A stretch of 64,000 bases of DNA, taken from NCBI RefSeq assembly GCF_022399565.1, contig NZ_JAJTUT010000002.1:1008645-1072644 (forward strand). The letters are read 5' to 3'. The stretch comes from Flavobacterium algicola. GTDB taxonomy: Bacteria > Bacteroidota > Bacteroidia > Flavobacteriales > Flavobacteriaceae. A program made the translations under genes and the position numbers. Within the stretch, counting starts at the first letter, position 1. Each line of letters begins with the position of its first letter. The notes beneath the pieces are model-generated. The model did no database searches. It was given only the letters and a program-made list of their open reading frames with translations, and was not told the DNA's origin. Of this stretch, positions 26,291 through 36,336 are shown one piece after another.

Positions 26291-28225
26291 CTATTGTTGA
26301 ATTTTAAATAAGTGAAAAGGTATATCAGGGCTTATCTCTACAAAATTCCACTCCCTATCCCAAAGATAACTATTTCCTGTAATCAAATCTACAATGTGAA
26401 TAGGATTGACACCTACCTTATCAATAGGCAAACGCACCCATCCTTGTTGCGTATGATGAGGATCCAGATTAACGATCATCAAGGTTTTATTCTGCAAATC
26501 ATCATCATATTTATAGTATGCAATAATTTGATCATTATTGGTTTCACAAAAATCGATGTTATTGGTTTGTTGTAGAGAAGCTTGCTCTTTACGTATTCCG
26601 TTTATTTTTGTAATTAATAATGTTATTTTATTTTGAATGGACCAATCCCATTTGTACACTTGGTATTTTTCAGAATTAATATATTCTTCTTTTCCTTGTG
26701 CCATTGGTTCACTAACTCGGTATTCAAATACAGGACCATAAATTCCAACGCTAGAACTCAGCGTAGCGGCAAGAAAGTATTTTTGTAAATGCATTGATTC
26801 ATTTGCATTTTGCAATGCAAAAGGATTTATATCTGGAGTATTTGGCCAAAAGTTAGGACGATAAAACTCTTTTTGCTCCGACTGCGTTAACTCTGTTACG
26901 TATTCGGTCAATTCAGATTTTGAATTTCTCCACGTGAAGTACGTGTATGACTGGCTGAAACCTTGTTTGGCTAGCTCATTCATAATCTTAGGTCTTGTAA
27001 AAGCCTCGGCCAGAAACAAAACATCTGGATGCTTTTTCTTGATTTCACCAATTAGCCATCCCCAAAAAAAGAATGGTTTAGTATGTGGATTATCTACTCT
27101 AAAAATTTTGATATTACAGTCTTCGATCCAAAACAAAGCAACGTCTAGCAATTCTTTCCATAAATTTTTCCAGTCGGAGCTTTCAAAATAAATTGGTTGT
27201 ATATCTTGGTATTTTTTAGGAGGATTCTCTGCATATTGAACTGTGCCATCTGGTCTCCATTTGAACCACTGTGGAAAATCTTTTACATAAGGATGATCTG
27301 GAGCCGCTTGTAATGCGTAGTCCATAGCTACCTCAATTCCCCAATCTTGTGCTTTTTTGACCAATGATTTAAAATCTTCAATAGATCCGAGTTCAGGATG
27401 CGTCGATTTATGCCCCCCTTGAGCTGAACCAATTCCCCAAGGTGATCCTACATCACCATGTTCTGCATTGGTTGCATTATTTTTTCCTTTTCGATTAACT
27501 TCTCCAATAGGATGAATGGGAGGAAAATACAAAGTATCAAACCCCATTTGAGCAACACGCGGTAGTAAGCGTTCGCAATCCTTAAAAGTACCATGCTTGC
27601 CATCTTCTTCTGAAGCAGAACGTGGGAAAAATTCATACCAAGTACTAAACAATGCTTTCTTTCGATCTACATACACTTGTAAATCAAGCGATTTATTTGC
27701 AAGTAAGCGCGTAGGGTACTTTGTAAAAATAGACTTTAAACGATCTGAATTCACTTCAGATACTGCTCGATCGTAATCTGATTCTGTTTTGAAAATTGAA
27801 GCTAAATATTCTAAATATCCTTTTTCATCTTGAGTAGCTTCGTTAAGAATTGCTTCTACATACTCAGCTCCTTCTAGTAATTCAGACTTTACATACTGAT
27901 TGTCTTGAATTTTACGTTCTGTACCGTGTTGCCAGTTCAAAGCATAATCTACCCAACCCTCCACATAGTAAGTGTAGCTTCCTTGTTTTTCGACCTTAAA
28001 ATCAGCGTACCACTCGTCATTCACTTTAGGAATCATTCGTACTTCACCCCAATTTTCATCAGCCTCATGTTTGTATTTTACACAAACGGCAACAACATCA
28101 TGACCGTCAGGAAAAACATTTGCAGTAACATGTACTGTTTGACCAACAATTCTCTTTATTGCGAAAGCGCCACCATCTAACTGTGGTAAAACATTTTCTA
28201 TTACAATTCGGGTTTGATTCTGCAT
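26291..28225 (-). CDS. glgE: alpha-1,4-glucan:maltose-1-phosphate maltosyltransferase GlgE
   Basis: A 644-residue GH13_3 enzyme. GlgE moves maltosyl units between maltose-1-phosphate and alpha-glucan ends, reversibly. The N-terminal DUF3416-like domain (about 1-125) is followed by YEFFPRSASEEDGKHGTF and LYFPPIHPIGEVNRKGKNN. The nucleophile is Asp378 in RVDNPHTKP and the acid/base is Glu407 in LAEAFTRP. RPNFWPNTPDINPF also matches GlgE. These motifs separate it from ordinary alpha-amylases. It lies between glgC and glgB, within about 60 bases of each. No treS or maltokinase gene is present in the window, so the source of maltose-1-phosphate is not evident here. Confidence 0.9.
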   Translation of the reverse strand: MQNQTRIVIENVLPQLDGGAFAIKRIVGQTVHVTANVFPDGHDVVAVCVKYKHEADENWGEVRMIPKVNDEWYADFKVEKQGSYTYYVEGWVDYALNWQHGTERKIQDNQYVKSELLEGAEYVEAILNEATQDEKGYLEYLASIFKTESDYDRAVSEVNSDRLKSIFTKYPTRLLANKSLDLQVYVDRKKALFSTWYEFFPRSASEEDGKHGTFKDCERLLPRVAQMGFDTLYFPPIHPIGEVNRKGKNNATNAEHGDVGSPWGIGSAQGGHKSTHPELGSIEDFKSLVKKAQDWGIEVAMDYALQAAPDHPYVKDFPQWFKWRPDGTVQYAENPPKKYQDIQPIYFESSDWKNLWKELLDVALFWIEDCNIKIFRVDNPHTKPFFFWGWLIGEIKKKHPDVLFLAEAFTRPKIMNELAKQGFSQSYTYFTWRNSKSELTEYVTELTQSEQKEFYRPNFWPNTPDINPFALQNANESMHLQKYFLAATLSSSVGIYGPVFEYRVSEPMAQGKEEYINSEKYQVYKWDWSIQNKITLLITKINGIRKEQASLQQTNNIDFCETNNDQIIAYYKYDDDLQNKTLMIVNLDPHHTQQGWVRLPIDKVGVNPIHIVDLITGNSYLWDREWNFVEISPDIPFHLFKIQQ

Positions 28226-28284
28226 TTTATAAATATATCTTTTCTAAATTTTATATTAATTGGGTAGTTAGTGTAGAGAGTAAA

Positions 28285-29565
28285 TTATTTGATAACATAA
28301 TTATCTGGAATCACCACACCTTTTTTAATCACTACGATACCATCTTTGACCGTGTACAATTTATTGGATACATTCTCTAGTTGATCACCACCAATAATTG
28401 TAACATCATTACCAATGCGGCAATTTTTATCGATCAAAGCGTTTTTTATAAAACATCTTTCACCAATACCAACCAGGATTCTATTAGTTGCTAAATCCTT
28501 TTCCATTTGTTCAATAGTTTGGTAAAGGTCATTCCCCATCACATAACAATTTTGAATAACGGTATCTTTTCCTATGCGAGAACGAACTCCAATTACAGAT
28601 TTTGTAATTTCCTTTGCATTCAAAATACATCCCTCTGAGATCAAAGAACTATCAACTTGTGTATTGTGAAATTTTGACGGAGGCAATAATCTTGGTCTTG
28701 TATAAATCTTATTATCGTTGTCAAACAAATTAAATTTTGGCACATCATCCGTCAAACCAATGTTGGCTTCAAAAAACGAATCGATATTACCAATATCTGT
28801 CCAGTATCCTTCATATTGGTAACTTAACACTTTGTTTTTTTCTACCGATTGCGGAATAATTTCTTTCCCGAAATCTTTCAAATCTGTATTTTCCATCAAG
28901 TCGACCAACAGCTCCTTGTTGAAGATGTAGATTCCCATCGATGCCAAATACAATTTACCTTCTGCTTTCATCTCATCACTTACCTCAGACGACCATCCTG
29001 GTAACAAGTCCTGAACTGGTTTTTCGATAAACGATTCAATAAAGCTATCACTATTTGTTTTTAAGATTCCAAAATCAGATGCATCTTTGGCATTAACTGG
29101 CAAAGTAGCGATCGAAATGTCGGCATCTTTACGAATGTGCTCTTCGATCATCTCATTTAAATCCATTTGATACAACTGATCTCCAGAAAGAATCAGTGCG
29201 TAATCAAAATCGTGATTGCAAAAGTGAGGCATACACTGTCTAACGGCATCTGCAGTACCTTGAAACCAAGTCGGATTATCTGGTGTTTGCTCTGCTGCTA
29301 GAATATCGACAAAAGCTTGACTAAAAGCACTAAAAACATAAGTGTTTTTAATGTGTGCATTTAAAGAAGCTGAATTAAATTGCGTAAGGACAAACATTCT
29401 GTAGATATCAGAATTCATACAGTTAGAGATAGGTATATCAACTAATCTATATTTCCCTCCTATCGGTACGGCTGGTTTAGACCTTGACTCAGTTAAAGGG
29501 TATAACCTTGATCCTTGTCCTCCTCCTAGAATAATCGCAATTACATTTTTTCTCTTCGCTTTCAT
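28285..29565 (-). CDS. glgC: glucose-1-phosphate adenylyltransferase GlgC
   Basis: A 426-residue enzyme that makes ADP-glucose from glucose-1-phosphate and ATP, usually the controlled step of glycogen synthesis. The pyrophosphorylase domain starts IAIILGGGQGSRLYPLTESRSKPAVPIGGKYRLVDIP, with GTADAVRQ near residue 100, a glucose-1-phosphate site in SFIEKP, and GYWTDIGNIDSFFEAN. The C-terminal left-handed beta-helix occupies about 300-426. It begins four bases after the glgA stop, so the two are tightly coupled. Allosteric properties cannot be read from the sequence. Confidence 0.95.
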   Translation of the reverse strand: MKAKRKNVIAIILGGGQGSRLYPLTESRSKPAVPIGGKYRLVDIPISNCMNSDIYRMFVLTQFNSASLNAHIKNTYVFSAFSQAFVDILAAEQTPDNPTWFQGTADAVRQCMPHFCNHDFDYALILSGDQLYQMDLNEMIEEHIRKDADISIATLPVNAKDASDFGILKTNSDSFIESFIEKPVQDLLPGWSSEVSDEMKAEGKLYLASMGIYIFNKELLVDLMENTDLKDFGKEIIPQSVEKNKVLSYQYEGYWTDIGNIDSFFEANIGLTDDVPKFNLFDNDNKIYTRPRLLPPSKFHNTQVDSSLISEGCILNAKEITKSVIGVRSRIGKDTVIQNCYVMGNDLYQTIEQMEKDLATNRILVGIGERCFIKNALIDKNCRIGNDVTIIGGDQLENVSNKLYTVKDGIVVIKKGVVIPDNYVIK

Positions 29566-29569
29566 CTTT

Positions 29570-30985
29570 TTATTTTATAATTAGTTTATACATTTTTAAA
29601 TAGTCTTGGTTTGCTTTGTTCCAGGAATGGTCTCGCATCATTCCTGATTTTATAATAGTATTTAATTTTTCTTTATTTTCGAATAATGTGACTGCTCTCT
29701 CAATAGCAGAGGTGATGTCCTCTACGGTCTCATTTTGAAAGCATATTCCTAAGCCGTTTTTGTCTATGTCTTGCACAGTATCGATTAATCCTCCTGTTTT
29801 TCTCACTACAGGAATTGTTCCATACCGATAGCCATACATTTGGTTCAGTCCACATGATTCTGTACGTGATGGCATCAAAATAAAGTCAGAACCGCCGTAA
29901 ATCAAGTGGGCTAAATCTTCGTCAAAACCTACAAAAAGATTATAGACTCCTTGACTATCAGCAACTAAGCTTTGCAACTGCTTTTCAATAGCTTCATTAC
30001 CTGACCCTAATATAAGAATATTAAATTTCTCAGCGTTTTCTTGCAGCGTTTTTTTTGAAAATTCATAAAGTAAATCGGCTCCTTTCTCTTCATATAACCT
30101 GCCGATGAAACATATTATTGGTATATTAACATCCAAATGAAACATTTCACACAATTTCTCTTTATTTATTTTCTTTCCGACAGTGGCATTTTTAATTCCG
30201 TACTGGGCAGCAATCTTATTATCTGTCTCGGGATTCCAAACCTCCGTATCTATTCCGTTCAAAATTCCCTTTGACTTATAGCGCACTTCTCTAAAGAGGT
30301 ATTCGAGTCCGTATCCATTAGTATTTATCTGCTCAAGATAACTGGGAGATACAGTCGTAATTGCTCTAGCAGATCGCAATCCAGCAGCAATTGAATTTAT
30401 ATTACCGCCCCACTCCAAAATATTTGTTTTCGACAGATCGTACTGGGGTAAGTAATGTAATTTATCAAAACCAAATTGCCCTTGATACAAAGCATTGTGC
30501 AGGGTAAGTAAAGTGGGTATGCGACATAGAATATTATATTCATAACTATGAGTGATCATAAAAGGAATCAGAGCACTGTGGTAATCGTGACAATGAAGCA
30601 CAGACGGAATTGTTTCTATAGTCTTTTGCCAATTTAGAAAAGCAATCTGAAAGGCTACAAACCGTTCAATATCATCTCGATAGCCATATATTTCCTCTCG
30701 GTCAAATAATTCTGGAATAACAATAAGGTACAAATCAAATTCTAGACGAGTATTGAAAGCTTTTAGAATAGAAAAAGGAAAATTAAATTGCCCCAACTTT
30801 ACATCAGATGAAAAAATAGTTTCAGTTTGAATGGTTTTTAGCGAGCTTAAATTGTAATATGGAATCACCACTTTTACAGACAACCCTTCTTGAGTTTGGG
30901 TTTTTGCCAACGCTCCCACCACATCAGCCAAGCCACCAACTTTGGCAACGGGATAACATTCTGCACTGATATGAATAATTTCCAT
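29570..30985 (-). CDS. glgA: glycogen synthase GlgA (GT5)
   Basis: A 471-residue ADP-glucose-dependent glycogen synthase. The N-terminal motif KVGGLADVVGAL (Lys15) binds ADP-glucose. HCHDYHSALIPF lies near residue 123, and the C-terminal GT-B motif SRTESCGLNQMYGYRYGTIPVVRKTGGLIDTV near 360-390 has the catalytic Glu. It is a GT5 protein of bacterial/plant type, not the GT4 GlgM that makes maltose-1-phosphate in mycobacteria. It is the first gene of the glg cluster. The long divergent upstream region carries a minus-strand -7 box. Confidence 0.95.
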   Translation of the reverse strand: MEIIHISAECYPVAKVGGLADVVGALAKTQTQEGLSVKVVIPYYNLSSLKTIQTETIFSSDVKLGQFNFPFSILKAFNTRLEFDLYLIVIPELFDREEIYGYRDDIERFVAFQIAFLNWQKTIETIPSVLHCHDYHSALIPFMITHSYEYNILCRIPTLLTLHNALYQGQFGFDKLHYLPQYDLSKTNILEWGGNINSIAAGLRSARAITTVSPSYLEQINTNGYGLEYLFREVRYKSKGILNGIDTEVWNPETDNKIAAQYGIKNATVGKKINKEKLCEMFHLDVNIPIICFIGRLYEEKGADLLYEFSKKTLQENAEKFNILILGSGNEAIEKQLQSLVADSQGVYNLFVGFDEDLAHLIYGGSDFILMPSRTESCGLNQMYGYRYGTIPVVRKTGGLIDTVQDIDKNGLGICFQNETVEDITSAIERAVTLFENKEKLNTIIKSGMMRDHSWNKANQDYLKMYKLIIK

Positions 30986-31113
30986 TTATAGACGCTAACG
31001 TAATTGGGATTCAAAAGCCTTTATCACTTTCATTTACTGATCATTATTAAATAGAATCATTACTGAATGTAAGTCGCTAACTTTTGTCTAAATTTAGTAA
31101 AAAATCAGGCAAT

Positions 31114-31121
31114 CAAAAATA
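31114..31121 (-). promoter_or_regulatory. candidate -7 promoter box of the glg cluster (TATTTTTG)
   Basis: An exact minus-strand TANNTTTG match 128 bases upstream of glgA, which implies a leader of about 120 bases. There is no TTG at -33 spacing. Confidence 0.35.
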
Positions 31122-31360
31122 AAATTATAATTTTAATAAATATTTAATGAACAACTTACTTTGCAGCAGATGGGCGGGCTTTTTCTAAAGTAAAAGCAAT
31201 CTATTAACCTAATAGTAAAGTAGCACATCAAAACAAATCATTCTGCAAGTATAGCTACCGTCTTCAAATAAAGATTCCATTATAAGATATTTTAATTTGA
31301 ATGAAAGTGAAATAAAGCGGCAAATAGATAAATATTTTAATTTTACTTTTTGAAATAAAG

Positions 31361-31368
31361 TACTTTTG
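31361..31368 (+). promoter_or_regulatory. candidate -7 promoter box of the sensor kinase (TACTTTTG)
   Basis: An exact TANNTTTG match 75 bases upstream of the kinase ATG at 31444. The -33 TTG is not seen; a TTA at 31337-31339 is the closest. Confidence 0.45.
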
Positions 31369-31443
31369 CTTTTTTACGATTACAATTCGTGATCTTACAC
31401 TGTTTAAATTTACCATTACCGCTTTTAATTCGCTTTGATACCT

Positions 31444-32508
31444 ATGAAATTATATTTTCTTCTTTATTCTAATCGAAAGGTCAGTATTCTAATAACCCTC
31501 ATTTTAATATTGATAATCGGGTATGGCGATATACAAACAGGAACCGAAATGGCATTTTCACTAATCTATTTGCTACCAATAATGTTATTGTCTATAAACT
31601 ATGAGACCAAGTTTGTCGATATCCTTTTCTGCTCTACCATTGCAGCCGCTTCATGGTCCTATTCAGAATACAGTAGTGTCCCTTTTACCAGCTTATTTTT
31701 TGCTGTTTGGAATACAGGTGTACGATTCATTACCTTTTTTACAATTGGAACTCTTATCTTTAAGTTGAAAGAGAAAGACAAAAGAATCCAAATTACCAAC
31801 AAGAAATTAAATGAACTGAATCTCGAAAAAAATAAATTCATTGGTATTGCTGCGCATGACTTGGCAAATCCTATTGGTGCTATCAATTCGTTTTCTGAAT
31901 TATTGATCGAAAGTTGTGCTGAAAATAAAATAGACGAAGTAAGAGAAGGATTAGATATCATCAAAACATTGAGCGCCAACACAATGGGCGTTTTAAAAAA
32001 CCTACTAAATGTTTCTGTAATTGAGTCCGGAAAAATTGATTTGAAATTGCGAAAAGGAGATTACATTCAATTTGTAAAAAATCAAATTACCTATAACCAA
32101 ATTGTAGCCAAAAATAAGAATATCATTATTCGATTCGAATCAAACTTAACCTCTTCACTATTAATTTTTGACGAACATTACTTAAGTGAAGTAACAAGCA
32201 ATTTATTATCGAATGCTATAAAGTACTCTTACGCTGGAACCGAGATAGTCGTTAAGGTTTCGCAAACGGCAACCGCGTTATTGACCGAAATTATAGATCA
32301 AGGTAAAGGAATACCCGAAAAAGAACAGCAGCAACTATTTTTCTATTTTCAGAAATCGAGCACGCAGCCTACGCAAGGAGAAAGTAGTACTGGACTTGGT
32401 TTGGCAATTGCAAAACAAATCGTAATTTTACATCAAGGATCAATTGGTTTGAAAAGTACCGTGGGCGAAGGTTCTAATTTTTATTACAGCCTGCCTATTT
32501 TATCGTAA
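31444..32508 (+). CDS. membrane sensor histidine kinase
   Basis: A 354-residue kinase from the ATG at 31444; a TTG three codons earlier is also in frame but less likely. Four or five hydrophobic segments fill residues about 10-110, with no sizeable periplasmic domain. HisKA shows FIGIAAHDLANPIGAINSFSELL, with phospho-acceptor His138 in the HDLANP form common in Bacteroidota. HATPase_c motifs are SNAIKYS, DQGKGIPE and STGLGLAIAKQIV. It has no receiver domain and no adjacent response regulator, so it is an orphan kinase. Its signal is unknown; being divergent from glgA does not prove a link. Confidence 0.9.
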   Translation: MKLYFLLYSNRKVSILITLILILIIGYGDIQTGTEMAFSLIYLLPIMLLSINYETKFVDILFCSTIAAASWSYSEYSSVPFTSLFFAVWNTGVRFITFFTIGTLIFKLKEKDKRIQITNKKLNELNLEKNKFIGIAAHDLANPIGAINSFSELLIESCAENKIDEVREGLDIIKTLSANTMGVLKNLLNVSVIESGKIDLKLRKGDYIQFVKNQITYNQIVAKNKNIIIRFESNLTSSLLIFDEHYLSEVTSNLLSNAIKYSYAGTEIVVKVSQTATALLTEIIDQGKGIPEKEQQQLFFYFQKSSTQPTQGESSTGLGLAIAKQIVILHQGSIGLKSTVGEGSNFYYSLPILS

Positions 32509-32571
32509 CACTATTCTAAACTAAATATGAAAGTCATACGCATCCTTATGATTTATTAAAATTCAATTCTT

Positions 32572-32967
32572 ATGAAATATCCAGTTGAAAAATCAGAAGC
32601 CGAATGGAAAGACCAATTAGGAGCTGAACGTTACCGCATTTTAAGAGAAAAAGGAACAGAAAGACCGCATTCGGGAACTTACAACATGCTATACGATCAA
32701 GGAACCTACTGTTGTGGTGCTTGTAACGAACCTTTGTTTGAAAGTAATTCAAAATTTGACGCCCACTGTGGTTGGCCTTCTTTTGATGAAGCGATTCCGG
32801 GCAAAGTAAAAAATGTACTTGACAAAACACACGGAATGATTCGTACCGAGATAGTCTGTGCCAATTGTGGTGGACACCTAGGGCACGTGTTTAACGACGG
32901 GCCTACTCCTACAGGCGAACGCTATTGTGTAAATTCTTTGTCGGTCGACTTCAAAGAAGAGTCATAA
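32572..32967 (+). CDS. msrB: peptide-methionine (R)-S-oxide reductase MsrB
   Basis: A 131-residue cytoplasmic repair enzyme that reduces the R form of methionine sulfoxide with thioredoxin. Two CxxC pairs for structural zinc are seen (CCGACNEPLF and CANCGGHLGHVF). HCGWPSF and the catalytic Cys119 in RYCVNS complete the family pattern. No signal peptide and no MsrA fusion are present. Its own terminator follows within a few bases. Position near clpB and ytxJ suits a stress role, but that is inference. Confidence 0.95.
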   Translation: MKYPVEKSEAEWKDQLGAERYRILREKGTERPHSGTYNMLYDQGTYCCGACNEPLFESNSKFDAHCGWPSFDEAIPGKVKNVLDKTHGMIRTEIVCANCGGHLGHVFNDGPTPTGERYCVNSLSVDFKEES

Positions 32968-32972
32968 AACAG

Positions 32973-33007
32973 AAAAACTTCTCTAGTGATAGAGAAGTTT
33001 TTTTTTT
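32973..33007 (+). terminator. terminator of msrB
   Basis: Arms 32975-32985 and 32990-33000 (AAACTTCTCTA and its complement) with a four-base GTGA loop, followed by a run of T residues through 33007. Confidence 0.92.
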
Positions 33008-33095
33008 GATCTATAATTGACTAAGCACTCTTTTGGTCGAAGAAGAATAAATTCTACGCACCTACCTAATAAGGCCTTTCGATATAACTAATTAA

Positions 33096-33479
33096 TTAGA
33101 TTTTTGATTTCAATAAAACTGCGTCGATTTCGCCATGTGATGCATCATATACAGCTTTACCATCTTTTATAACAATTAACTGCGGCGATTGGTGGTGTAC
33201 ACCAAACTTAGTTGCAATTGCATCAGATATAGAACGATACTCCAATAAATCCAAAAAGTAAGGAGTTACCTCTGCTTCCGAATCAAATTCATTTTCGAAC
33301 TGTTTCAAAGCCATTCGGCTAATACTACAACGCGTGCTGTGCTTAAAAATAGCAGCTGGTTTTTCACTAGTTGCGATTTCGTTTAACTGCGCTACATCTT
33401 TCAAAAGCGTCCAGTTCATTTTCTTACTTTCTTGTTTGGGTGATTCATCACTACCAAAAATATTTTTTAAAAAACTCAT
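33096..33479 (-). CDS. ytxJ: bacilliredoxin-type protein YtxJ
   Basis: A 127-residue thioredoxin-fold protein from the ATG at 33479; a longer frame from 33509 adds ten polar residues that homologues would not need. The active-site region reads FKHSTRCSISRMAL, the single-Cys CxIS form of the YtxJ family. SPQLIVIKDG supplies the cis-Pro strand. YtxJ proteins are thought to remove bacillithiol from S-bacillithiolated proteins. The presence of bshA in the same window supports a working bacillithiol system. It is divergent from clpB. Confidence 0.87.
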   Translation of the reverse strand: MSFLKNIFGSDESPKQESKKMNWTLLKDVAQLNEIATSEKPAAIFKHSTRCSISRMALKQFENEFDSEAEVTPYFLDLLEYRSISDAIATKFGVHHQSPQLIVIKDGKAVYDASHGEIDAVLLKSKI

Positions 33480-33551
33480 AATTTGTCTTATTTTCTGACT
33501 TTTTGACATTCGAAACTGATAAATATCAGTAAATGGCCGTCAAAATGTCGT

Positions 33552-33559
33552 TACATTTG
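33552..33559 (+). promoter_or_regulatory. candidate -7 promoter box of clpB (TACATTTG)
   Basis: An exact TANNTTTG match 69 bases before the clpB ATG. No -33 TTG lies at standard spacing, and no CIRCE or HAIR-type operator is visible nearby. Confidence 0.45.
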
Positions 33560-33628
33560 TTATGGAATACAATTTGTCGACTCCAATACAAAGTTAACTA
33601 ATTAAGTACAATCTAAAGAATAAAATAT

Positions 33629-36235
33629 ATGAACATCAATAAATTTACCATAAAATCGCAAGAGGCAATTCAGCTCTCGCAACAGCTCACACAACGGGCG
33701 GGACAGCAACAAATTGAGAATGAGCATCTTTTTAAAGCCATTTTTGAAGTGGACGAAAACGTTGCTCCATTTATTTTGAAAAAGTTAAACGTCAACGTAC
33801 CTCTATTTTTACAAATCTTAGATAGCACAATCGAAAGTTTCCCAAAAGTATCAGGTGGCGATGTACTGCTTTCTAGAGATGCCAACAATGCACTTAACGA
33901 ATCAGAGAACATCGCCAAGAAAATGAACGATGAATATGTATCCATCGAGCATTTAATCCTAGCTATTTTTGCATCGAGAAGTAAAGTTGCGCAAATTTTG
34001 AAAGATCAAGGTGTAACCGAAAAAGGTTTGAAAGCCGCTATCGATGAATTGCGAAAAGGAGAACGTGTAACCTCTGCCTCTGCCGAAGAAACATACAACT
34101 CTTTAAACAAATACGCTAAAAACCTCAACGAACTAGCAAAATCTGGAAAATTAGATCCTGTTATAGGTCGCGATGAAGAGATTCGTAGAGTTCTACAGAT
34201 CCTGACTCGTAGAACCAAAAACAACCCTATGCTTGTAGGAGAACCAGGTGTAGGTAAAACGGCTATTGCTGAAGGATTAGCACATCGAATCGTAGATGGC
34301 GATGTACCTGATAATTTAAAAAATAAAATTGTTTTCTCACTCGATATGGGTGCCCTAATTGCAGGTGCAAAATTTAAAGGAGAATTTGAAGAAAGACTAA
34401 AAGAAGTGGTAAAAGAAGTTACCGCAGCCGAAGGTGATATCGTATTATTCATCGACGAAATTCATACTCTTGTGGGTGCGGGTGGCGGCGAAGGTGCAAT
34501 GGATGCAGCGAATATTTTGAAGCCAGCCCTAGCGCGTGGTGAACTTCGTGCGATCGGTGCTACTACCCTTGACGAATACCAAAAGTATTTCGAAAAAGAC
34601 AAAGCATTAGAACGTCGTTTCCAGAAAATTATCATTGAAGAACCGGATACCGAAAGCGCTATTTCGATTCTTCGCGGAATTAAAGACAAATATGAAACGC
34701 ACCACAAAGTTCAAATAAAGGATGAAGCAATCATTGCTGCCGTAGAGTTATCACAACGTTATATTACCAACCGATTCTTACCAGATAAAGCCATCGATTT
34801 AATGGATGAGGCGGCTTCAAAAATTAGAATGGAAATTAATTCTAAACCAGAAGAACTTGATGTCTTGGATCGAAAAGTAATGCAACTCGAAATTGAAATC
34901 GAAGCCATTAAACGAGAAAAAGACGAGAGCAAGCTAAAAATCCTAGGGATGGAATTGGCCAATTTAAAAGAAGAGCGCAATAAAATTTATGCCAAATGGA
35001 AATCGGAAAAGGATGTAGTTGATAATGTGCAGGCAGTAAAAACTGAAATCGAAGATTACAAATACGAAGCAGAGCGTGCAGAGCGTGATGGTGACTATGG
35101 AAAAGTAGCCGAGATACGTTACGGAAAAATTAAAGAAGCACAAGAACGCTTGGAAATTCTGCATAAAGAATTAATAGAAAACCAAGCTGACGGAAGCTCC
35201 TTGATAAAAGAAGAAGTTAACCGCGAGGACATTGCCGAGGTAGTTGCGAAATGGACCGGAATTCCGGTGGTGAAAATGCTGCAAGGCGAACGCGAAAAAC
35301 TGTTGCATCTTGAAGAAGAGTTGCACCGCCGCGTAGTAGGACAAGAGGAAGCGATTGAGGCGGTGAGCGATGCTGTACGACGCTCTCGTGCAGGCTTGCA
35401 AGACATGAAGAAACCTGTAGGAACGTTTCTTTTTCTAGGTACGACGGGTGTGGGAAAAACAGAGCTAGCAAAAGCATTGGCCGAATACCTATTTGATGAT
35501 GAAAACGCAATGACCCGTATCGATATGAGCGAGTACCAAGAACGCCACAGCGTGAGCCGTTTAGTTGGTGCACCTCCAGGTTATGTTGGTTATGACGAAG
35601 GAGGTCAATTGACCGAAGCCGTGCGTCGTCGTCCTTACTCGGTTATTTTGCTTGACGAAATCGAGAAAGCGCACCCAGATACGTTTAACATATTATTGCA
35701 AGTACTAGACGAAGGTCGTTTGACCGACAACAAAGGACGCTTGGCCGATTTTAAGAATACAATCATCATCATGACCTCAAACATGGGAAGCCAAATCATA
35801 CAAGATCGATTTGATAATTTAACCGGAAGTCTTGAAGAAACCACTGAACTTGCTAAAACCGATGTTTTGGCACTGCTAAAACAAACCGTTCGCCCTGAGT
35901 TTATCAACCGTATTGACGAGATTGTATTGTTCACACCATTGACGGTAGCCAACATCAAACGCATTGTCGAAATTCAGCTTAAGTCGGTAACCAAAATGCT
36001 TGATCTGCAAGGAATCGTTATGGATGCCACACCAGAGGCCATACAATATCTATCCCAAAAGGGATACGATTCGCAATTTGGTGCTCGCCCAGTAAAAAGA
36101 GTGATTCAGAGAGAAGTGTTAAATAGCCTTTCAAAAGAAATCTTGGCCAACAAAATCACTACCGATAGCATTATATTATTGGATGCTTTCGATGGACAAT
36201 TGGTATTTAGAAATCAAACTGAGTCACCACAGTAA
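33629..36235 (+). CDS. clpB: protein disaggregase ClpB
   Basis: An 868-residue cytoplasmic AAA+ chaperone that pulls polypeptides out of aggregates together with the DnaK system. The N-terminal Clp repeat domain covers about residues 1-145. NBD1 has Walker A GEPGVGKT at 204-211 and Walker [12 protein letters not shown] coiled-coil M domain covers about 400-530, which separates ClpB from ClpA and ClpC. NBD2 has Walker A GTTGVGKT at 604-611 and [12 protein letters not shown]. No ClpP-docking tripeptide loop is apparent. A terminator and an unusual repeat array follow. Confidence 0.96.
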   Translation: MNINKFTIKSQEAIQLSQQLTQRAGQQQIENEHLFKAIFEVDENVAPFILKKLNVNVPLFLQILDSTIESFPKVSGGDVLLSRDANNALNESENIAKKMNDEYVSIEHLILAIFASRSKVAQILKDQGVTEKGLKAAIDELRKGERVTSASAEETYNSLNKYAKNLNELAKSGKLDPVIGRDEEIRRVLQILTRRTKNNPMLVGEPGVGKTAIAEGLAHRIVDGDVPDNLKNKIVFSLDMGALIAGAKFKGEFEERLKEVVKEVTAAEGDIVLFIDEIHTLVGAGGGEGAMDAANILKPALARGELRAIGATTLDEYQKYFEKDKALERRFQKIIIEEPDTESAISILRGIKDKYETHHKVQIKDEAIIAAVELSQRYITNRFLPDKAIDLMDEAASKIRMEINSKPEELDVLDRKVMQLEIEIEAIKREKDESKLKILGMELANLKEERNKIYAKWKSEKDVVDNVQAVKTEIEDYKYEAERAERDGDYGKVAEIRYGKIKEAQERLEILHKELIENQADGSSLIKEEVNREDIAEVVAKWTGIPVVKMLQGEREKLLHLEEELHRRVVGQEEAIEAVSDAVRRSRAGLQDMKKPVGTFLFLGTTGVGKTELAKALAEYLFDDENAMTRIDMSEYQERHSVSRLVGAPPGYVGYDEGGQLTEAVRRRPYSVILLDEIEKAHPDTFNILLQVLDEGRLTDNKGRLADFKNTIIIMTSNMGSQIIQDRFDNLTGSLEETTELAKTDVLALLKQTVRPEFINRIDEIVLFTPLTVANIKRIVEIQLKSVTKMLDLQGIVMDATPEAIQYLSQKGYDSQFGARPVKRVIQREVLNSLSKEILANKITTDSIILLDAFDGQLVFRNQTESPQ

Positions 36236-36289
36236 AACAATTAATATGATAATTTAATCCTCTCAAGACTAAAACTCTGATAGGGATTC

Positions 36290-36324
36290 GAAAAACACTA
36301 GTCGAAAGATTAGTGTTTTTTTTT
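36290..36324 (+). terminator. terminator of clpB
   Basis: AAAAACACTA (36291-36300) pairs with TAGTGTTTTT (36311-36320) around ten bases, followed by more T residues to 36324. Confidence 0.88.
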
Positions 36325-36336
36325 GAGAAAACTAAT

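Larger units (their letters stand above)
30986..31443. other. divergent promoter region glgA / sensor kinase
   Basis: These 458 bases lie between the divergent glgA and sensor kinase genes. One exact -7 box faces each way (31114-31121 minus, 31361-31368 plus). I see no gene or repeat. The string GCAGATGGGCGGGC near 31165-31178 is GC-rich against an AT-rich background but forms no clear hairpin. Confidence 0.5.

Noticed and set aside
34006..35964. Several long minus-strand frames inside clpB
   Set aside because: They are antisense shadows of the intact clpB gene, with Ser/Arg-rich translations produced by the codon usage of the sense strand.
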